From assembly GCF_047496725.1 (NCBI RefSeq), contig NC_132977.1, positions 3,629,501 through 3,693,500 on the forward strand: a DNA stretch of 64,000 nucleotides, written 5' to 3'. The position numbers and the translations under genes are program-made. Origin of the DNA: Anoplolepis gracilipes. Taxonomy: Eukaryota; Arthropoda; Insecta; Hymenoptera; Formicidae. The notes below the pieces were generated by a model, which was given only the letters and a program-made list of their open reading frames with translations, was not told the DNA's origin and ran no database searches. Shown here piece by piece: positions 38,669 through 49,200 of the stretch (position 1 is the stretch's first letter; every line of letters starts with the position of its first letter).

Positions 38669-40417
38669 GGATTATAAGGTAAATATATCTATTCCTGAAT
38701 AAAAATATGCATTTTTATTGTAATTAAGCTTCTTTTGAATTCATATTTTAGAAAATGCGAATTTATAAAATAAAACAAAGTGTCAATAAAAATGCCTATA
38801 GGAACTGATACATTTACTACTCCATTGTCTTATAAAAGATAAAAACCTCTAGTCATATAAACGAAATCAAGTATATATATTTTCACGATCAAAATATTAT
38901 AGTGGATACGAATAATAATTTGTTTTACCTTAGCGATTTGAGTAAAACCACTAGCAGGTTCGGTATGACCAAGATTAGATTTTACAGAGCCGATCATCAG
39001 CGGAATTTTTCTATCTTTACACAAAACATTATGGATAGAATTGACTTCCTCAGGATCGCCAACTTTAGTTCCGGTACCATGTGCTTCCATGTAATCCAAA
39101 TAAGACGGCGATATTCCGCATTCTTTATAGCATTCCGACATTAAAACGCTCTGCATATACATCGATGGAAACGTTATTCCATTTTCTTTATAACCATCGT
39201 TATTTACTTTAATATTCTTACACGTAGCATAAATTCTTTTAGCGTTCTTCATCTTTTGAAGATATATCACCGCCACGGTTTCGCTACGTGAATAGCCGCT
39301 GCTATCAGTATCAAAAGGTCTACAAGTACCATCGGATGACAAAATTCCTAACATTATATATAGCATAAGTATTTTTCAATACATATTATATTCAATACAT
39401 ATATTAGATTATAATTTGTACTACATGAGATTATAATTAATTAATTTAAAGTTTAGGATTTCATTAATTTATTACCGAGATGAGAGAAATTCAGATTTAT
39501 AACTGGATGTAAGCATAAGTGTGCGGTGCCAATTATCGCGTCCTCGCAACGGCCCGACATGATTTCGCGACAACCAAGTGCCAAGGCATAAAGACTAGAA
39601 CTGCATGCTGTGTCGACTGAGTAAGATGGTCCTTTCAAATCCAAGCAATACGAAATTATGTTTGCCATTGTAGATTTGCTGCATCCAAGAATGCCCAAGC
39701 CGTCTATCTAATTATAGGAAGCGACGACAAATTTTCACATTTCTGACAATAATAAATTTGATAATTTTTCTTATATCTAAACTATTTCTATATTTTCTAT
39801 ATTTTTATCAATTCAATAGCTATCGTTTACCTGAAGGTTCTCATACATAAATTTCTCTTGCGATTCGAGAACAGTACTCCCTACGATCACGGCAGTCTTT
39901 TTTCCTCGCAATTGCATTGGATTGAGCCCCGCGTCGATAATCGCTTCATAAGCATGTTCCAATAATAATCTCGCCATAGGATCGAGCGTGTGTGCTTGCT
40001 TGGTAGATATGTTGAAAAAATCAGAGTCAAATTTTTCCACGTTGTTAACTGTCCCCATGCGTTCCGGTAAATCCGGATGCTCTGACGAATTATAAAATTT
40101 TATAAAAATTTACATAAGTAACATATTTGTGTTATGTATTCCTCGTATTTTTATGTGACATTTTGGTTAAAAAAAATATGTTTTCCTTACGTGTAATTAT
40201 TGAAGGAGGTAAGTCGTAAATAAAAGTGTAAAGTCAATATGCATGAATTGTAATCACCTATGTTCCATCGGCCATGATTTGCTCTAACAAGATCAACTTT
40301 ATTGAGTAGGTTTTCTCGCAACTGATTCAAGTTACTTGAATCTGGAAATCTACCAGCGATACCAGAAATAACGATTTCGTCGCCAGAATTAAAATCAATG
40401 TATGTCTTTTCTGCCAT
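31258..40417 (-). CDS. Type I fatty acid synthase-like gene lacking a thioesterase
   Basis: Sixteen exons on the minus strand: 40417-40258, 40081-39831, 39707-39476, 39347-38929, 38098-37805, 37711-37507, 37411-37251, 37114-36797, 36683-36181, 36093-35792, 35688-35284, 35165-34147, 33926-33682, 33298-32605, 32505-31683 and 31535-31258. All junctions are GT/AG and phases agree, giving 2102 codons and TAA. The cytosolic enzyme of this family builds fatty acids from acetyl- and malonyl-CoA with NADPH; insect paralogues make cuticular lipids. The domain order is KS, MAT, DH, pseudo-methyltransferase, ER, KR, ACP. The usual animal protein is about 2,400 residues and ends in a thioesterase, which is missing here. 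The start ATG at 40417 precedes the KS by about 12 residues. An intact frame over 16 exons argues for past or present selection, but the C-terminal truncation and altered DH residue leave it open whether this is a specialised or a decaying paralogue. Confidence 0.93.
31683..32505 (-). CDS. Ketoreductase (KR) region, exon 15
   Basis: The nucleotide-binding loop ILGGLGGLGLELTDWL opens the short-chain-dehydrogenase fold. The catalytic Ser and Tyr lie in VFSSISCGRGNAGQTNYG, as in animal fatty acid synthases. The exon ends in phase 1 before the ACP exon. The residues for reduction of the beta-keto group look intact. Confidence 0.9.
32605..35165 (-). CDS. Pseudo-methyltransferase and enoyl reductase regions, exons 12-14
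   Basis: Exon 12 (339 codons) covers the non-catalytic methyltransferase-like and KR structural portions, where animal enzymes are poorly conserved. Exons 13-14 encode the medium-chain-reductase-type enoyl reductase, with GMEYVGFDSNGRRVMGL and the NADPH-binding loop IHCGTGGIGQAAIYLA followed by GRGVDIVLNSL. The reductase motifs appear intact. Exon 13 and exon 14 are separated by an intron largely occupied by a MITE. Confidence 0.88.
33346..33664. mobile_element. CCCAGACAGCA-terminal MITE inside a FAS-like intron
   Basis: The left end reads GCCCAGACAGCATA and the right end TGTGCTGTTTGAGTGG, an imperfect inverted pair. The interior is a degenerate mixture of AAATATTTAT and AAATATTTTATA words. 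It occupies about 319 of the 383 bases of the intron between exons 13 and 14 without disrupting the splice sites. Confidence 0.6.
35284..36093 (-). CDS. Dehydratase (DH) region, exons 10-11, catalytic His replaced
   Basis: The hot-dog dehydratase motif is normally HxxxGxxxxP, in insects often GHVIDGRNLFPATGYL. Here it reads GYIIDGKNLLPVTGYL, so the catalytic His is Tyr888, codon TAC at 35975-35973. CAC to TAC is a single transition. The partner acid motif DPALHT in exon 11 is still present. Loss of this His would be expected to stop dehydration of the beta-hydroxyacyl chain, since that residue removes the alpha proton. Confidence 0.85.
36181..37711 (-). CDS. Malonyl/acetyl transferase (MAT) region, exons 6-9
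   Basis: The domain begins at RPICFVFSALGSQWSRMG (exon 6). Exon 7 (37411-37251) is too short to stand out but joins in phase and encodes LLQFYAFANAVRMCD. The active Ser is Ser595 in SHSAGELSCAYADKC (exon 8); animal enzymes normally have GHSxGE, so the first Gly is Ser here. The second catalytic His lies in PYHSHYL (exon 9). The domain loads malonyl units onto the carrier protein. Confidence 0.88.
37805..40417 (-). CDS. Ketosynthase (KS) region, exons 1-5
   Basis: The N-terminal motif DEIVISGIAGRFPDS opens the domain. The nucleophile is Cys172 in DTACSSSL (exon 3), and the two histidines are His304 in EAHGTGTKVGDPEE and His342 in KSNLGHTEPASG (exon 4). SINSFGFGGCNAH in exon 5 closes the domain. 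All three catalytic residues for decarboxylative condensation are present, so the condensing step should be active. The two longest introns of this part (between exons 4 and 5, and 1 and 2) contain (TA)n, (TG)n and (GA)n runs. Confidence 0.93.
38160..38670. repeat. Microsatellites in the intron between FAS-like exons 4 and 5
   Basis: The intron holds a (TA)n run at about 38168-38207, a (TG)n-rich stretch at about 38337-38361 and a (GA)n run at about 38621-38662. They account for much of its length (38099-38928). Confidence 0.9.
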
Positions 40418-41896
40418 GATATTAATTATAAAATATGTATGTCAATTCAAAAGAATATTATGTATATTTTATACACTTTGTTTTACTTTCGGCACTCTAA
40501 TACTTTATTTTACTCTTGATATTCACGATTGTACCGCAGGTGAGAAATAATCAGAACTAGTGCAGTAGAGTATTAAACTACTTTTTATATAGTCAAAGCT
40601 AAACCTAATTATGTATTGTTATTTAATTCTTACGTCTACATAATCATCATATTTAATGAGTTACACAGCATTTATTGTTAGTTTGAATCTATTGTATAAT
40701 TTTGTAATTCAAAGTATTTCCGTTAAAAACAAAATATTTCTATTAAATCAATTGTAACAAAATGACTAGATGTTCAGAAAAAAAGGAAAACCAAGAATGT
40801 ACGTCATCGTCGAGAACTCCGAATACGCCTTGACAATTCTAACCTTTTTGCATTTTTATGAAATATATTGCAGCATAATATTAATATTAAAAGGATTTAC
40901 AATAATTCTGAGAGAAAATAATATATATAATTTAGAGAAAATACACCAATAATTTAGAGAAAATTTATTTTATAATATATATATATCATAGATCTTATAA
41001 ACGTGGATACGCCTTGTGGCTATAATCATGGTACCGAGTTGATAGAGCGAGAGAGTAATATATTATATGTCTATGGTAATTATCTTTTGTCTTTCTTTGT
41101 ATTTCCATGAAGACTTTTACGCAAACGCGACACAATGGCGGACACAGTGTCTGATGAAATATGTAATATATATGAAAAAAAATAATATTATATATATCAA
41201 CATATTTTATATATTTATACATTAATATTATATATAGATTTTTTCCTAGGTATATGCACTACGCAAAAAAATTAAGGGATCACTTTAAAACTTGAAAATT
41301 TTGTCGATTTTTAAATAGCTATATCTCAGCTTTGGATGGTCGTAGGACGGTGTTCCAAAGCGTATTTTAAAGAGTGAAGTGTCAACTTTAAGATGTGTGA
41401 GGTCGCATTGCTCGCCTCATCGAATTGTATTATGTCTGAGGCCTAAAGTGAGACCATAAAAAAATTCTACAAATTTCATGACTTTATGATTATGCGCGGA
41501 GAAAGCAAGGATCGAATAAAATATGCCTCTACATTAGCTTTAAAGTGGGCACCTTCTCCTTTAAAATGCGACCAGGCGCAATGCTCTATCGTGTCTAGAA
41601 GCCGAGTTATCGAATTTTATAGTCACCCCTGCATTTTACACGATTTTTGGCAATACCGCCGGCATTCGCGTTATCCGATGTGCACCACGGGGAGGTTGCT
41701 CGGTCGGATTTTGCACATCATGTGTACGGTGTATGTGTGTGTTAAGTGCGTGTTAATTATGATGCGTGCGTATGTGTGACTTGCGTGAAATTGTATGTGT
41801 TTGAGTGTTTCTTGTTTGTCTTTTTTAATATGTGTAGTAATGTTGAATGCATGAATGAGAATGTTTGTGTGCATGATTGTGGGGGTGCTATTTAAT

Positions 41897-42340
41897 TTAA
41901 AATGAGGTGTTGCCACCCTGTCGGTTAATTACTTCATTTAATCTACCCCTCATACTGATGCAGCTGCTGATTTCTGCTTGAGGAATTTCCTGCCAGATCT
42001 CTTGGAGGACTCTTTCTAGCTCGGCTAATGTCGTTGGCTGTCTTGGACGATTTCTCAACTGCCGACCTATTAAATCCCAAACGTGTTCGATGGGATTCAA
42101 GGCCGGGCTCATTGCTGGGTGATCGAGGACAGTGATGTTATAGTCCTGCAAAAATTCTCTTGTCACTGCAGCGATATGCGGACGAACGTTATCATGCATC
42201 AGGATAAACTGTCCTCCAATTCTTTCCCGGAATGGCAAAATCTGTGGACGGAGACTCTCATTAATGTATCGGATTGCTGTCATGCCTAAAAAAGGTATCA
42301 CCACTAGGTCCGTACGTTGAGTTTGTGTCAGGCATCAACG
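41897..42340 (-). pseudogene. Tc1-like transposase, C-terminal fragment
   Basis: The minus-strand frame contains MHDNVRPHIAAVTREFL and ALNPIEHVWDLIGRQLRNRP, the second and third acid regions of the Tc1 DDE/D transposase (the D of MHDN and the E of NPIEHVWD). It continues upstream of 42304 as LTQTQRTDLVVIP and reaches a stop at about 42341. The first catalytic Asp and the DNA-binding domain are missing, so it cannot be active. Confidence 0.85.
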
Positions 42341-42408
42341 TAAAGAAGGTTTCGCATTAGCTCGCAAGCTTCTAGATTTTAATATGAGAAACGCAGTTCA
42401 TTAAAAAA

Positions 42409-42507
42409 ATGAGACGACATCTCAACGAAAATCAAGTGGCTCAAGTAATCGCTTTATTAGAAGATGGTAAATCTCAGCGATACGTTGCTAACAGATTTGG
42501 TGTAAGT
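42409..42507 (+). pseudogene. Tc1-like transposase, N-terminal fragment
   Basis: The plus-strand frame starts ATG and reads MRRHLNENQVAQVIALLEDG, then KSQRYVANRFGVS, which is the first helix-turn-helix of Tc1-type transposases. Similarity is lost after about 33 residues. It lies head to head with the C-terminal fragment, about 70 bases away. Confidence 0.75.
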
Positions 42508-42635
42508 CTTCTCGATCGGATGTCGCACGCCTACGACCCTGGCCTTCTCTTCGTCGGTAAAGCCCAGTTTTTTAGTAGCGAGCCCAACCACGAGCTATGA
42601 CAGATTGACATTTAAAAATAGTCATATCATCCAAC

Positions 42636-43205
42636 GTCACATATCGGAAATCAACTCAATTAATATTAAAGATAGTTCAAAGAAAAATAGTTGATTATAT
42701 GATTTTTGCATGATAAATTTATTCGCTCGTGACGTGTGCAAAATATACATATCTATATATGTATATTTTGCACACGTCACGAGCGAATAAATTTATCATG
42801 CAAAAATCATATAATCAACTATTTTTCTTGATATGACGTGTGCAAAATATACATATTTGTATATTTTGCACAAGAAAAATAGTTGATTATATGATTTTGC
42901 ATGATAAATTTATTGTGACGTGTGCAAAATATACATATGTATATTTTGCACACGTCACAAGCGAATAAATTTATCATGCAAAATCATATAATCAACTATT
43001 TTTCTTTGAACTATCTTTAATATTAATTGAGTTGATTTCCGAAATGTGACCTATACAGATATGTATATTTTGCACATGTCACGAGCGAATAAATTTATCA
43101 TGCAAAAATCATATATTCAACTATGTTTCTTTGAACTATCTCTAATATTAATTGAGTTGATTTTCGAAATGTGACCTATACATATCTGTATATTTTGGAC
43201 ACGAC
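42636..43205. repeat. Nested alternating palindromes of a ~140-bp unit
   Basis: A unit carrying GGAAATCAACTCAATTAATA, AATAGTTGATTATATGA, TGCATGATAAATTTATTCGC and GACGTGTGCAAAATATACAT is repeated in alternating orientation. It runs forward (42636-42750), then reverse (about 42755-42829), then a short TGTGCAAAATATACATA hairpin (42836-42872), forward again (42873-42935), reverse (42936-43053) and reverse once more as a tandem copy (about 43060-43175). The first palindrome (42680-42829) is nearly perfect over 150 bases. There is no coding sequence. Confidence 0.85.
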
Positions 43206-44575
43206 ATGAACAAAAATCATATATTTATATAATTAATTAGATGTAAATATCCATAATAGAAAACTGCCTTTTCAATTCGTAGTTAGTGATGTAAATAAGT
43301 GTGTTGGATTTGAATATTGTGCTTTGGTGAACATGTAAGTATTTATTGTCAACTTATATTACTTTCTTATTCTTGTCAATCATTGCTTAGATATTATTGA
43401 AATTATAAAAGTGTGTTAAATTATTATTACATATATATGCATGCAGCATAGTAGTGTACGGAAAATCGAAATGAAATAGAGAAAGAATTCACTTGCTAAT
43501 TATACATGGTGTTCGGAAATTAAACCGACAAACTTATATAAACAAGACAAATATGTGAACAAGAGGTAGTTGTTGAATGTGCCATAACTAAAGCAAGAAC
43601 GCAACAATTTATAGCGCAGCGCCTATAGCACTTCGAGAGCTTTTCAAAACAGTATAATACAATATTTTTTTATTAAGTATTTTTCGAGTCATAAGGCTTC
43701 AAAGTTGCAGTATTTTGATAAAATATTTCCAAAATATCTCGTAAAATAATATTCACTTTCCGATAGTCTTATTTTACATTGTCCAATCAGTCAAGACACG
43801 ATTCGGACATAATCCAGTCAGCCAAGACAAGATCCGAGCGTGATCCAACTAATCAAGGCAAGATTTTTTATCAAATATAACACGAAATAAAAAGTATAAA
43901 AAGTAACACGAAAGTAACACGAAAGTTGTGCACCAAAATCTTTTTTACTAAGACTTCGAATTCATTTCTAAGAGTTTACATATATTCTTTCATGCATTTC
44001 AACTTTTATATTAAACAAATACAGTTACGACATGACGCTAGTAGTCGACAATTTAAAACTGTAATTTTTTTTTCGTTTTTAACTGAAAATTGAACATATT
44101 CCCGTTTCGTTATTGTAATGAATTAGTGGAAGTTTTGCGATTAAAATAATACCAAACACGACATATCGGATTATTTTGTATTAATATGTAATCAAAATAA
44201 TTTACTCGCTTACTCGCTCTCGCTTTCGACGACTTCGAAGACCTTCTTTAACTCTAATAATTTAACTATAGGAATTAAAATGCTTGTTAATTAAAAATTA
44301 AAACTTTTATTTTTTATTTTATCTTCTTCATAATAATTATAATGAATTAATGAGATTTTATGATTAACATGACATCAAACACGATATATAATTCGAACAA
44401 TTTTTACTTAAAAAAGTAAAAAAATTAACATTTTTCTCTAATTAAAAAAATTATTTGAATAATATATCGTACGTTGTCTTGTTTTATTGCGAAATTGTAT
44501 TAATTAAAATTACGCTTTAAAATTATAGTCAACAAGATGAACTTATATATATTATATGTATTGTGTATATGTGTT
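43206..44575. other. Intergenic stretch with an element end
   Basis: AT-rich, no recognised exon. GGTGTTCGGAAATTAAACCG at about 43511-43530 matches, inverted, the sequence near 28984-29005, which suggests shared transposon ends. Two short AAGTAACACGAAAGTAACAC direct repeats lie at about 43903-43925. Confidence 0.45.
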
Positions 44576-44963
44576 ATAAAACGACCGGTTAGTCGTGTCA
44601 TTGCTACATCCATAATTGTGTATCTCAAAAGTCGAAACATTATTATTGTGACTGCGCGTGTATATTATGTAATGTACCAATATATATCTTTTTTTACTTT
44701 GATGTATGTTATAAGGTACATATATATACATATATATTTAATTATAATAATTAATTAAGATATTTTTATTGAAATTATTAAAAATTATATTTTCTATATG
44801 TTTAATCCATAAATAAAATATAATTTATATGTTAAAATATATATAAATAATATATATTTATATATATTCAAATATAAATGTAGATAAAATATAACTTTTC
44901 AATAATTTTAATAAAATTATTTGATTATATGTATATATATATATATATCTTCAAATAGTACTC

Positions 44964-45013
<50 letters not shown>

Positions 45014-45144
45014 TAAAGTGAAAAAGACTCCGCGTAATTAATAATATAAAATATAAAACATACTAAAATAAATCCATAATGTTTCATACTTTTGAGATCC
45101 ACAATTGTGAATCTAGCACGGACTCGAACCAATCGATTGTTTTA
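44576..45144. mobile_element. Foldback MITE with ~70-bp imperfect inverted ends
   Basis: The left end (ATAAAACGACCGGTTAGTCG ... ATAATTGTGTATCTCAAAAG) pairs with the right end, whose reverse complement reads ATAAAACAATCGATTGGTTC ... ACAATTGTGGATCTCAAAAG. Inner AT-rich segments also pair (ATTGAAATTATTAAAAATTA against TTTTCAATAATTTTAATAAA). The centre is (TA)n. The element is about 569 bp and non-coding. Confidence 0.7.
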
Positions 45145-45245
45145 TCATGGCACCGAAAAGTAAACCCAGCCATATAGTTCCATCGATCCATAAAATGAAT
45201 CCAGTTAGCGCCACTGTTTCGGGGAGAAAAAGCGTCTCAAGAAAA

Positions 45246-45440
45246 ACTAGAGTAAGAGTCTGGCCATCAGGACAGTTTTGGCAAAATCCTGCGAGAGAGA
45301 CAAAATATATACGAGAGAGAAAGAAATAAATGAGAAGAAAGTATACTCTATTTCACTCTAACCTATAGAAATTAGCCAAGATTTGACGAACCGATCAAAA
45401 GTGGCTATCTCTTGGCCAGACTCTTATTACAGGATCTCTA
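45246..45440. mobile_element. Small inverted-repeat element
   Basis: ACTAGAGTAAGAGTCTGGCC at the left pairs with GGCCAGACTCTTATTACAGG at the right, an imperfect inverted repeat over about 20-25 bases. A related sequence with AATAAGAGTTTTGCCATAAG (minus-strand reading) occurs near 29640-29735, so this is probably a dispersed family. It abuts the next MITE. Confidence 0.5.
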
Positions 45441-45441
45441 A

Positions 45442-45597
45442 GGCCGGTATTCATAGTCCGTTCTTTTATTCAAGCTTGTCTTAAATAAAGTCTTAAAATT
45501 CTATTCGGCCATCCGATTGGCTGAACGTAGTCTTAAGTCAACTTAAAACATGTCTTAAGATGATCTTATATATAAGAACGGACTATAAATACCGGCC
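45442..45597. mobile_element. 156-bp MITE with TAA target duplication (Harbinger-like)
   Basis: The ends GGCCGGTATTCATAGTCCG and CGGACTATAAATACCGGCC are inverted copies, continuing inward as TTCTT/AAGAA, then TTAAGAC-type words. The element is flanked on both sides by TAA (45439-45441 and 45598-45600). A three-base TWA duplication with GGCC-type ends is characteristic of PIF/Harbinger elements. It is non-coding. Confidence 0.75.
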
Positions 45598-45774
45598 TAA
45601 GAAAAACAGGCTCATGGTGCCTCTCAGATTTCTTTCTGATTGAACTATATCCTAAAGCCCCTTGCACAATGCCAGACAATAAGACATAGGAACAGGGAAC
45701 AGAAATAAGGAATAGGAATAAGAAATTCCAACATATCAGAAGTCTTGTACTATTGCATTTGGTACTATGTATGT

Positions 45775-45909
45775 ATTACATTTGTCGTACGACAAATTTT
45801 TCAAGCATGTTGATTGGCTACAGGATAGAAAAATTTTCAGGTCCCTAGAAATATTATATTCTAAGGCCAATCAACACGCTAGAAAAATTTGTCGTACGAC
45901 AAATGTAAT
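45775..45909. mobile_element. Hairpin MITE with ~45-bp inverted arms
   Basis: ATTACATTTGTCGTACGACA at 45775 is the exact reverse complement of TGTCGTACGACAAATGTAAT ending at 45909. Pairing continues inward, with gaps, to TGTTGATTGGCT / GGCCAATCAACA. The loop is about 46 bases. It sits about 370 bases upstream of the nonA start codon. Confidence 0.75.
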
Positions 45910-46089
45910 ATCAGCCTTATACGTGGTGGCCTCTATCGCCTGCGGTATGAACCAATCGGCGATGTGGCTATTTCCCTAGACAGTAACATCCGGCGTCAGA
46001 GACATGTGGCAGCGCTGCTGACTCAACCACCCCATCAATCGCCAACGCGTCCGACCAATAGCATCGCCGCATTCGACGTCCCATGATGC

Positions 46090-46282
46090 CTCGCAATGCG
46101 AGTAGCGAGTGGTGGGGACAGTATTAATCATCGCGGCAGCACTCGTCGTGCTCTCTTCGTTTGTCGGACGCCGTGGTGCACTTTTCATCTGGACGAGACG
46201 GAAGACGGAACGACGCGGTCAATCGTACAGCACACTTCCAAAAAGCGATACGGATTGAGGAGACGACGAGAAGGAAACGAGC
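46090..46282 (+). promoter_or_regulatory. Probable nonA promoter and 5' UTR
   Basis: Base composition becomes GC- and CpG-rich from about 46000 up to the start codon at 46283. The ATG context (GAGCATGG) is acceptable and no upstream exon is needed. No TATA box is evident, which is usual for broadly expressed genes. The exact start site is not visible. Confidence 0.45.
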
Positions 46283-49200
46283 ATGGCCGGGACGGAAACT
46301 CCGAACGTTAAGTCAGAGCCGGCGAGCGCGCCAGCTGAGAACAGCAACGAGAATCCGCGGGAACGGAATCCGCCGGGCGGCGGCGGCGGAGGCGGTGGCG
46401 GCGGAGGCGGTGGCGGCGGCGGCGGCGGTGGTGGCGGTGGCGGTAATCGCGGACCTCGCGGCCGAAAAGGCGGCACGCGTTTTTCCAGCCGCGGTGGAGG
46501 CGGAATGGGTGGCGGAATGGGCGGCGGCGCTGGCGGCAGAAACGAGGCGGTAAATATTTTTCTTAATAATCCTGAATTTTTTTCTTTTTTTTTTTTTTTT
46601 TTTTCCTCGATAAATTTTTCGCGAGCGTCGTCTCGGCGCCATATTGCCTGTAAAGTGAAACGTAATTTGTCCGGTCGAGCCGGTCGCGCGTTCGACTATC
46701 TTTGTAGATTATGGCATTTTTTAACGCCCGAGAACAAATTACACAGGATTTTACTCTGAAATTTTTCGACGTGGTCTCGAAAAAGAGTTTACGCCAGAAA
46801 ATCCGATTTTTTTACAAAATTTATAGCGTATGGTTATTGAAATTGGTATGAACCATGCGTGTTCTCTCATGATTGATATATGTACTTTTATACTTTACGA
46901 TATTGCATTAGCTCGTTTAATGTTTAAATATGATGAACGATTGAAAGGATATGAATCATCCGTGATTTTTATAGTCGACCGAATAAATGCAAAATGGCGT
47001 CCTTACGTGTGTGAAATGGCGGTTCGTAATCCTAAAATTCCGTTGCACGTGTTTCTCAAAGAGACACATTTTTACTACGTAGAAAATTAATTTAATTATA
47101 ACAGGTTATTTATTTTGGAAAAATATAAATTCTCAGACATTTTTGTATCTGGAATTTTATTGGAATTTAAAGAATTTTTTCAAAAATTCTTTGATAATTT
47201 TTCTCTCATTTTTTCTCTATTATTAAACAACCTAATCAGCTAAACAAATAATGCATTTAAAATATAAATATATACATGTATATATGTATATATATTTATT
47301 TTTATGTTTAACCAAACATTGAATATAAGGTATTATATATTTTTTGCAATTTTTAATAATAAAATGAAAATTTTATACAAATGAGAATTGCTTATCTTAT
47401 GAAAATGATTCAGTTGTTTCAGTGTATTTACTTAAATCTAGTACTTGAAACTTAAGAGTTATGTGTTTTTCTTTTGTATAAGTGAAAAACACTAGGAAAT
47501 GCATACAATAAAGAAAGTATTTTCGATAATTATATAAAAAAATCTTTAAAATATTCTTTTTATCTCAAATTTTGAACAAAAATATATTTTTTTACAAGAT
47601 TTGAATAGACACCTTGTATAAAAGACGATTCTATAAACAAATCAATATTTTAATAAGTATATTAATTTTTTTTTATATAATAAAATAAATTAAATATGCT
47701 TTAAAGATGAAAATGAATGACTCTATGGATGGAGGGATGGATAATCCATTATCTGAAGGTGGAATGGGTGGAATGGGAGGAATGGGTGGTTCAATGGGCA
47801 TGGTTCGTGGCGGTGGAATGAGAGGAGGTGTAAGAGGTGGTCGCGGTGGTGGTGACAGAAATATAACCAACAGATCGCAAGACGTAAGTTTTAATATTCT
47901 TTTTTACTACTTTTTTATTTATTACATTTAATCGCTATTTTTGATATATCTTTTTTTTACTTTTTATTAAAATGGCTAAATTTGGATATATATTACTTTC
48001 AGGATCGATTAATGGAACGAGTTATGGCTATCGGTGGACCCACTCATGAATTACCTCCACAAGACACGACAGAAAAGAAGTTTAGTGGTAGGAATCGCTT
48101 GTACATTGGAAATTTAACAAACGATGTGACTGAAGAAGAAATACAAACCATGTTCCAAAAATATGGAGAGATATCTGAACTTTTTGTAAATAAGGAGAAA
48201 AGTTTTGCTTTTCTCAGAATGGTAATTATAAATTATATAAAATTATTTTATTTTATTAATCATTACCAAATTATATTACTAGATAAATTTCTTTATTTAG
48301 TAATATAATTACTAGATAATGGGATATGAGATGATTATAATAATTACCGTTTGATGCACCATGATGAAACTTTTCGGCTGTTTAATAAACAATGATCATA
48401 TCATCGTTATTAAAATATTATACTTTTTATAATGGTATATTAGAGAATAATTATTTTTTTTCTCTTATTTCCAGGATTATAAAGCAAATGCTGACACAGC
48501 AAAACGTGAATTGGATGGTACAATGCGTAAAGGTCGTGCACTGAAGGTACGTTTTGCTCCTCACTCATCGACGATCAAAGTAAAAAATCTTACTCCTTGG
48601 ACGTCTAACGAACTTCTCGAGAGAGCCTTTGGCGTATTCGGCGAAATCGAACGAGCAATAGTCAAAGTTGACGAAAGAGGCAAAAGCACTGGTGAAGGAA
48701 TTGTCGAGTTTTGTCGAAAACCATCCGCTCAGCTGGCTCTGAGGAAATGTACAGAAGGTTGCTACTTTGTCACAGCGTAAGTTACTAAAATCTTTGACAT
48801 TTCGACACTTTAAGTAAGATATTAAAATATTCGACGTTTTAAAATCCCCGACGCCACGCTTGTTTGATGCATTGCTATCTACAAACGAGTGCCAGTAACA
48901 ATTGTAGGGGTATAGAAAAAGAGTTTCACATAGGAAACATGGTCAGTTAATCTATAATTTGCTGTGTGCTGACACGTGAAACACAAGATTATTAAAAAAT
49001 AATTGTTGATATTAAAAAATATAAATAATTATATATAATTATTGATATTTAAAATTAAATTTAAAAATTGATTTTATCTTATTTCAGTTCTCTTCGACCA
49101 GTAGTCGTGGAGCTATTTGAGCAACAAGATGACGTAGATGGTTATCCTGATAAGAATTTGCCACGCAAGAATCCAGAATTCTTTAAGGCCCGCGAGATTG

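Larger units (their letters stand above)
41255..42520. mobile_element. Broken Tc1/mariner-type element
   Basis: The left end, after a TA, reads GCACTACGCAAAAAAATTAA then GGGATCAC, typical of Tc1-like inverted ends in insects. Inside lie two transposase pieces in opposite orientation: a C-terminal DDE-domain piece on the minus strand and an N-terminal helix-turn-helix piece on the plus strand. No matching right terminal repeat was found. The central part of the transposase is missing, and the arrangement requires an inversion or two overlapping insertions as well as deletion. Confidence 0.75.

Noticed and set aside
42636..43205. CRISPR-like array
   Set aside because: Repeats alternate in orientation and have no regular unique spacers, and the genome is eukaryotic.
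45105..45140. Possible tRNA because of GGTTCGAGTCC on the minus strand
   Set aside because: Only a T-loop-like word is present; no cloverleaf or acceptor stem can be formed, and it lies within a foldback element end.
46219..46642. Poly-proline and Ala-rich frames opposite nonA exon 1
   Set aside because: They are the antisense or shifted reading of the GGN triplet run.
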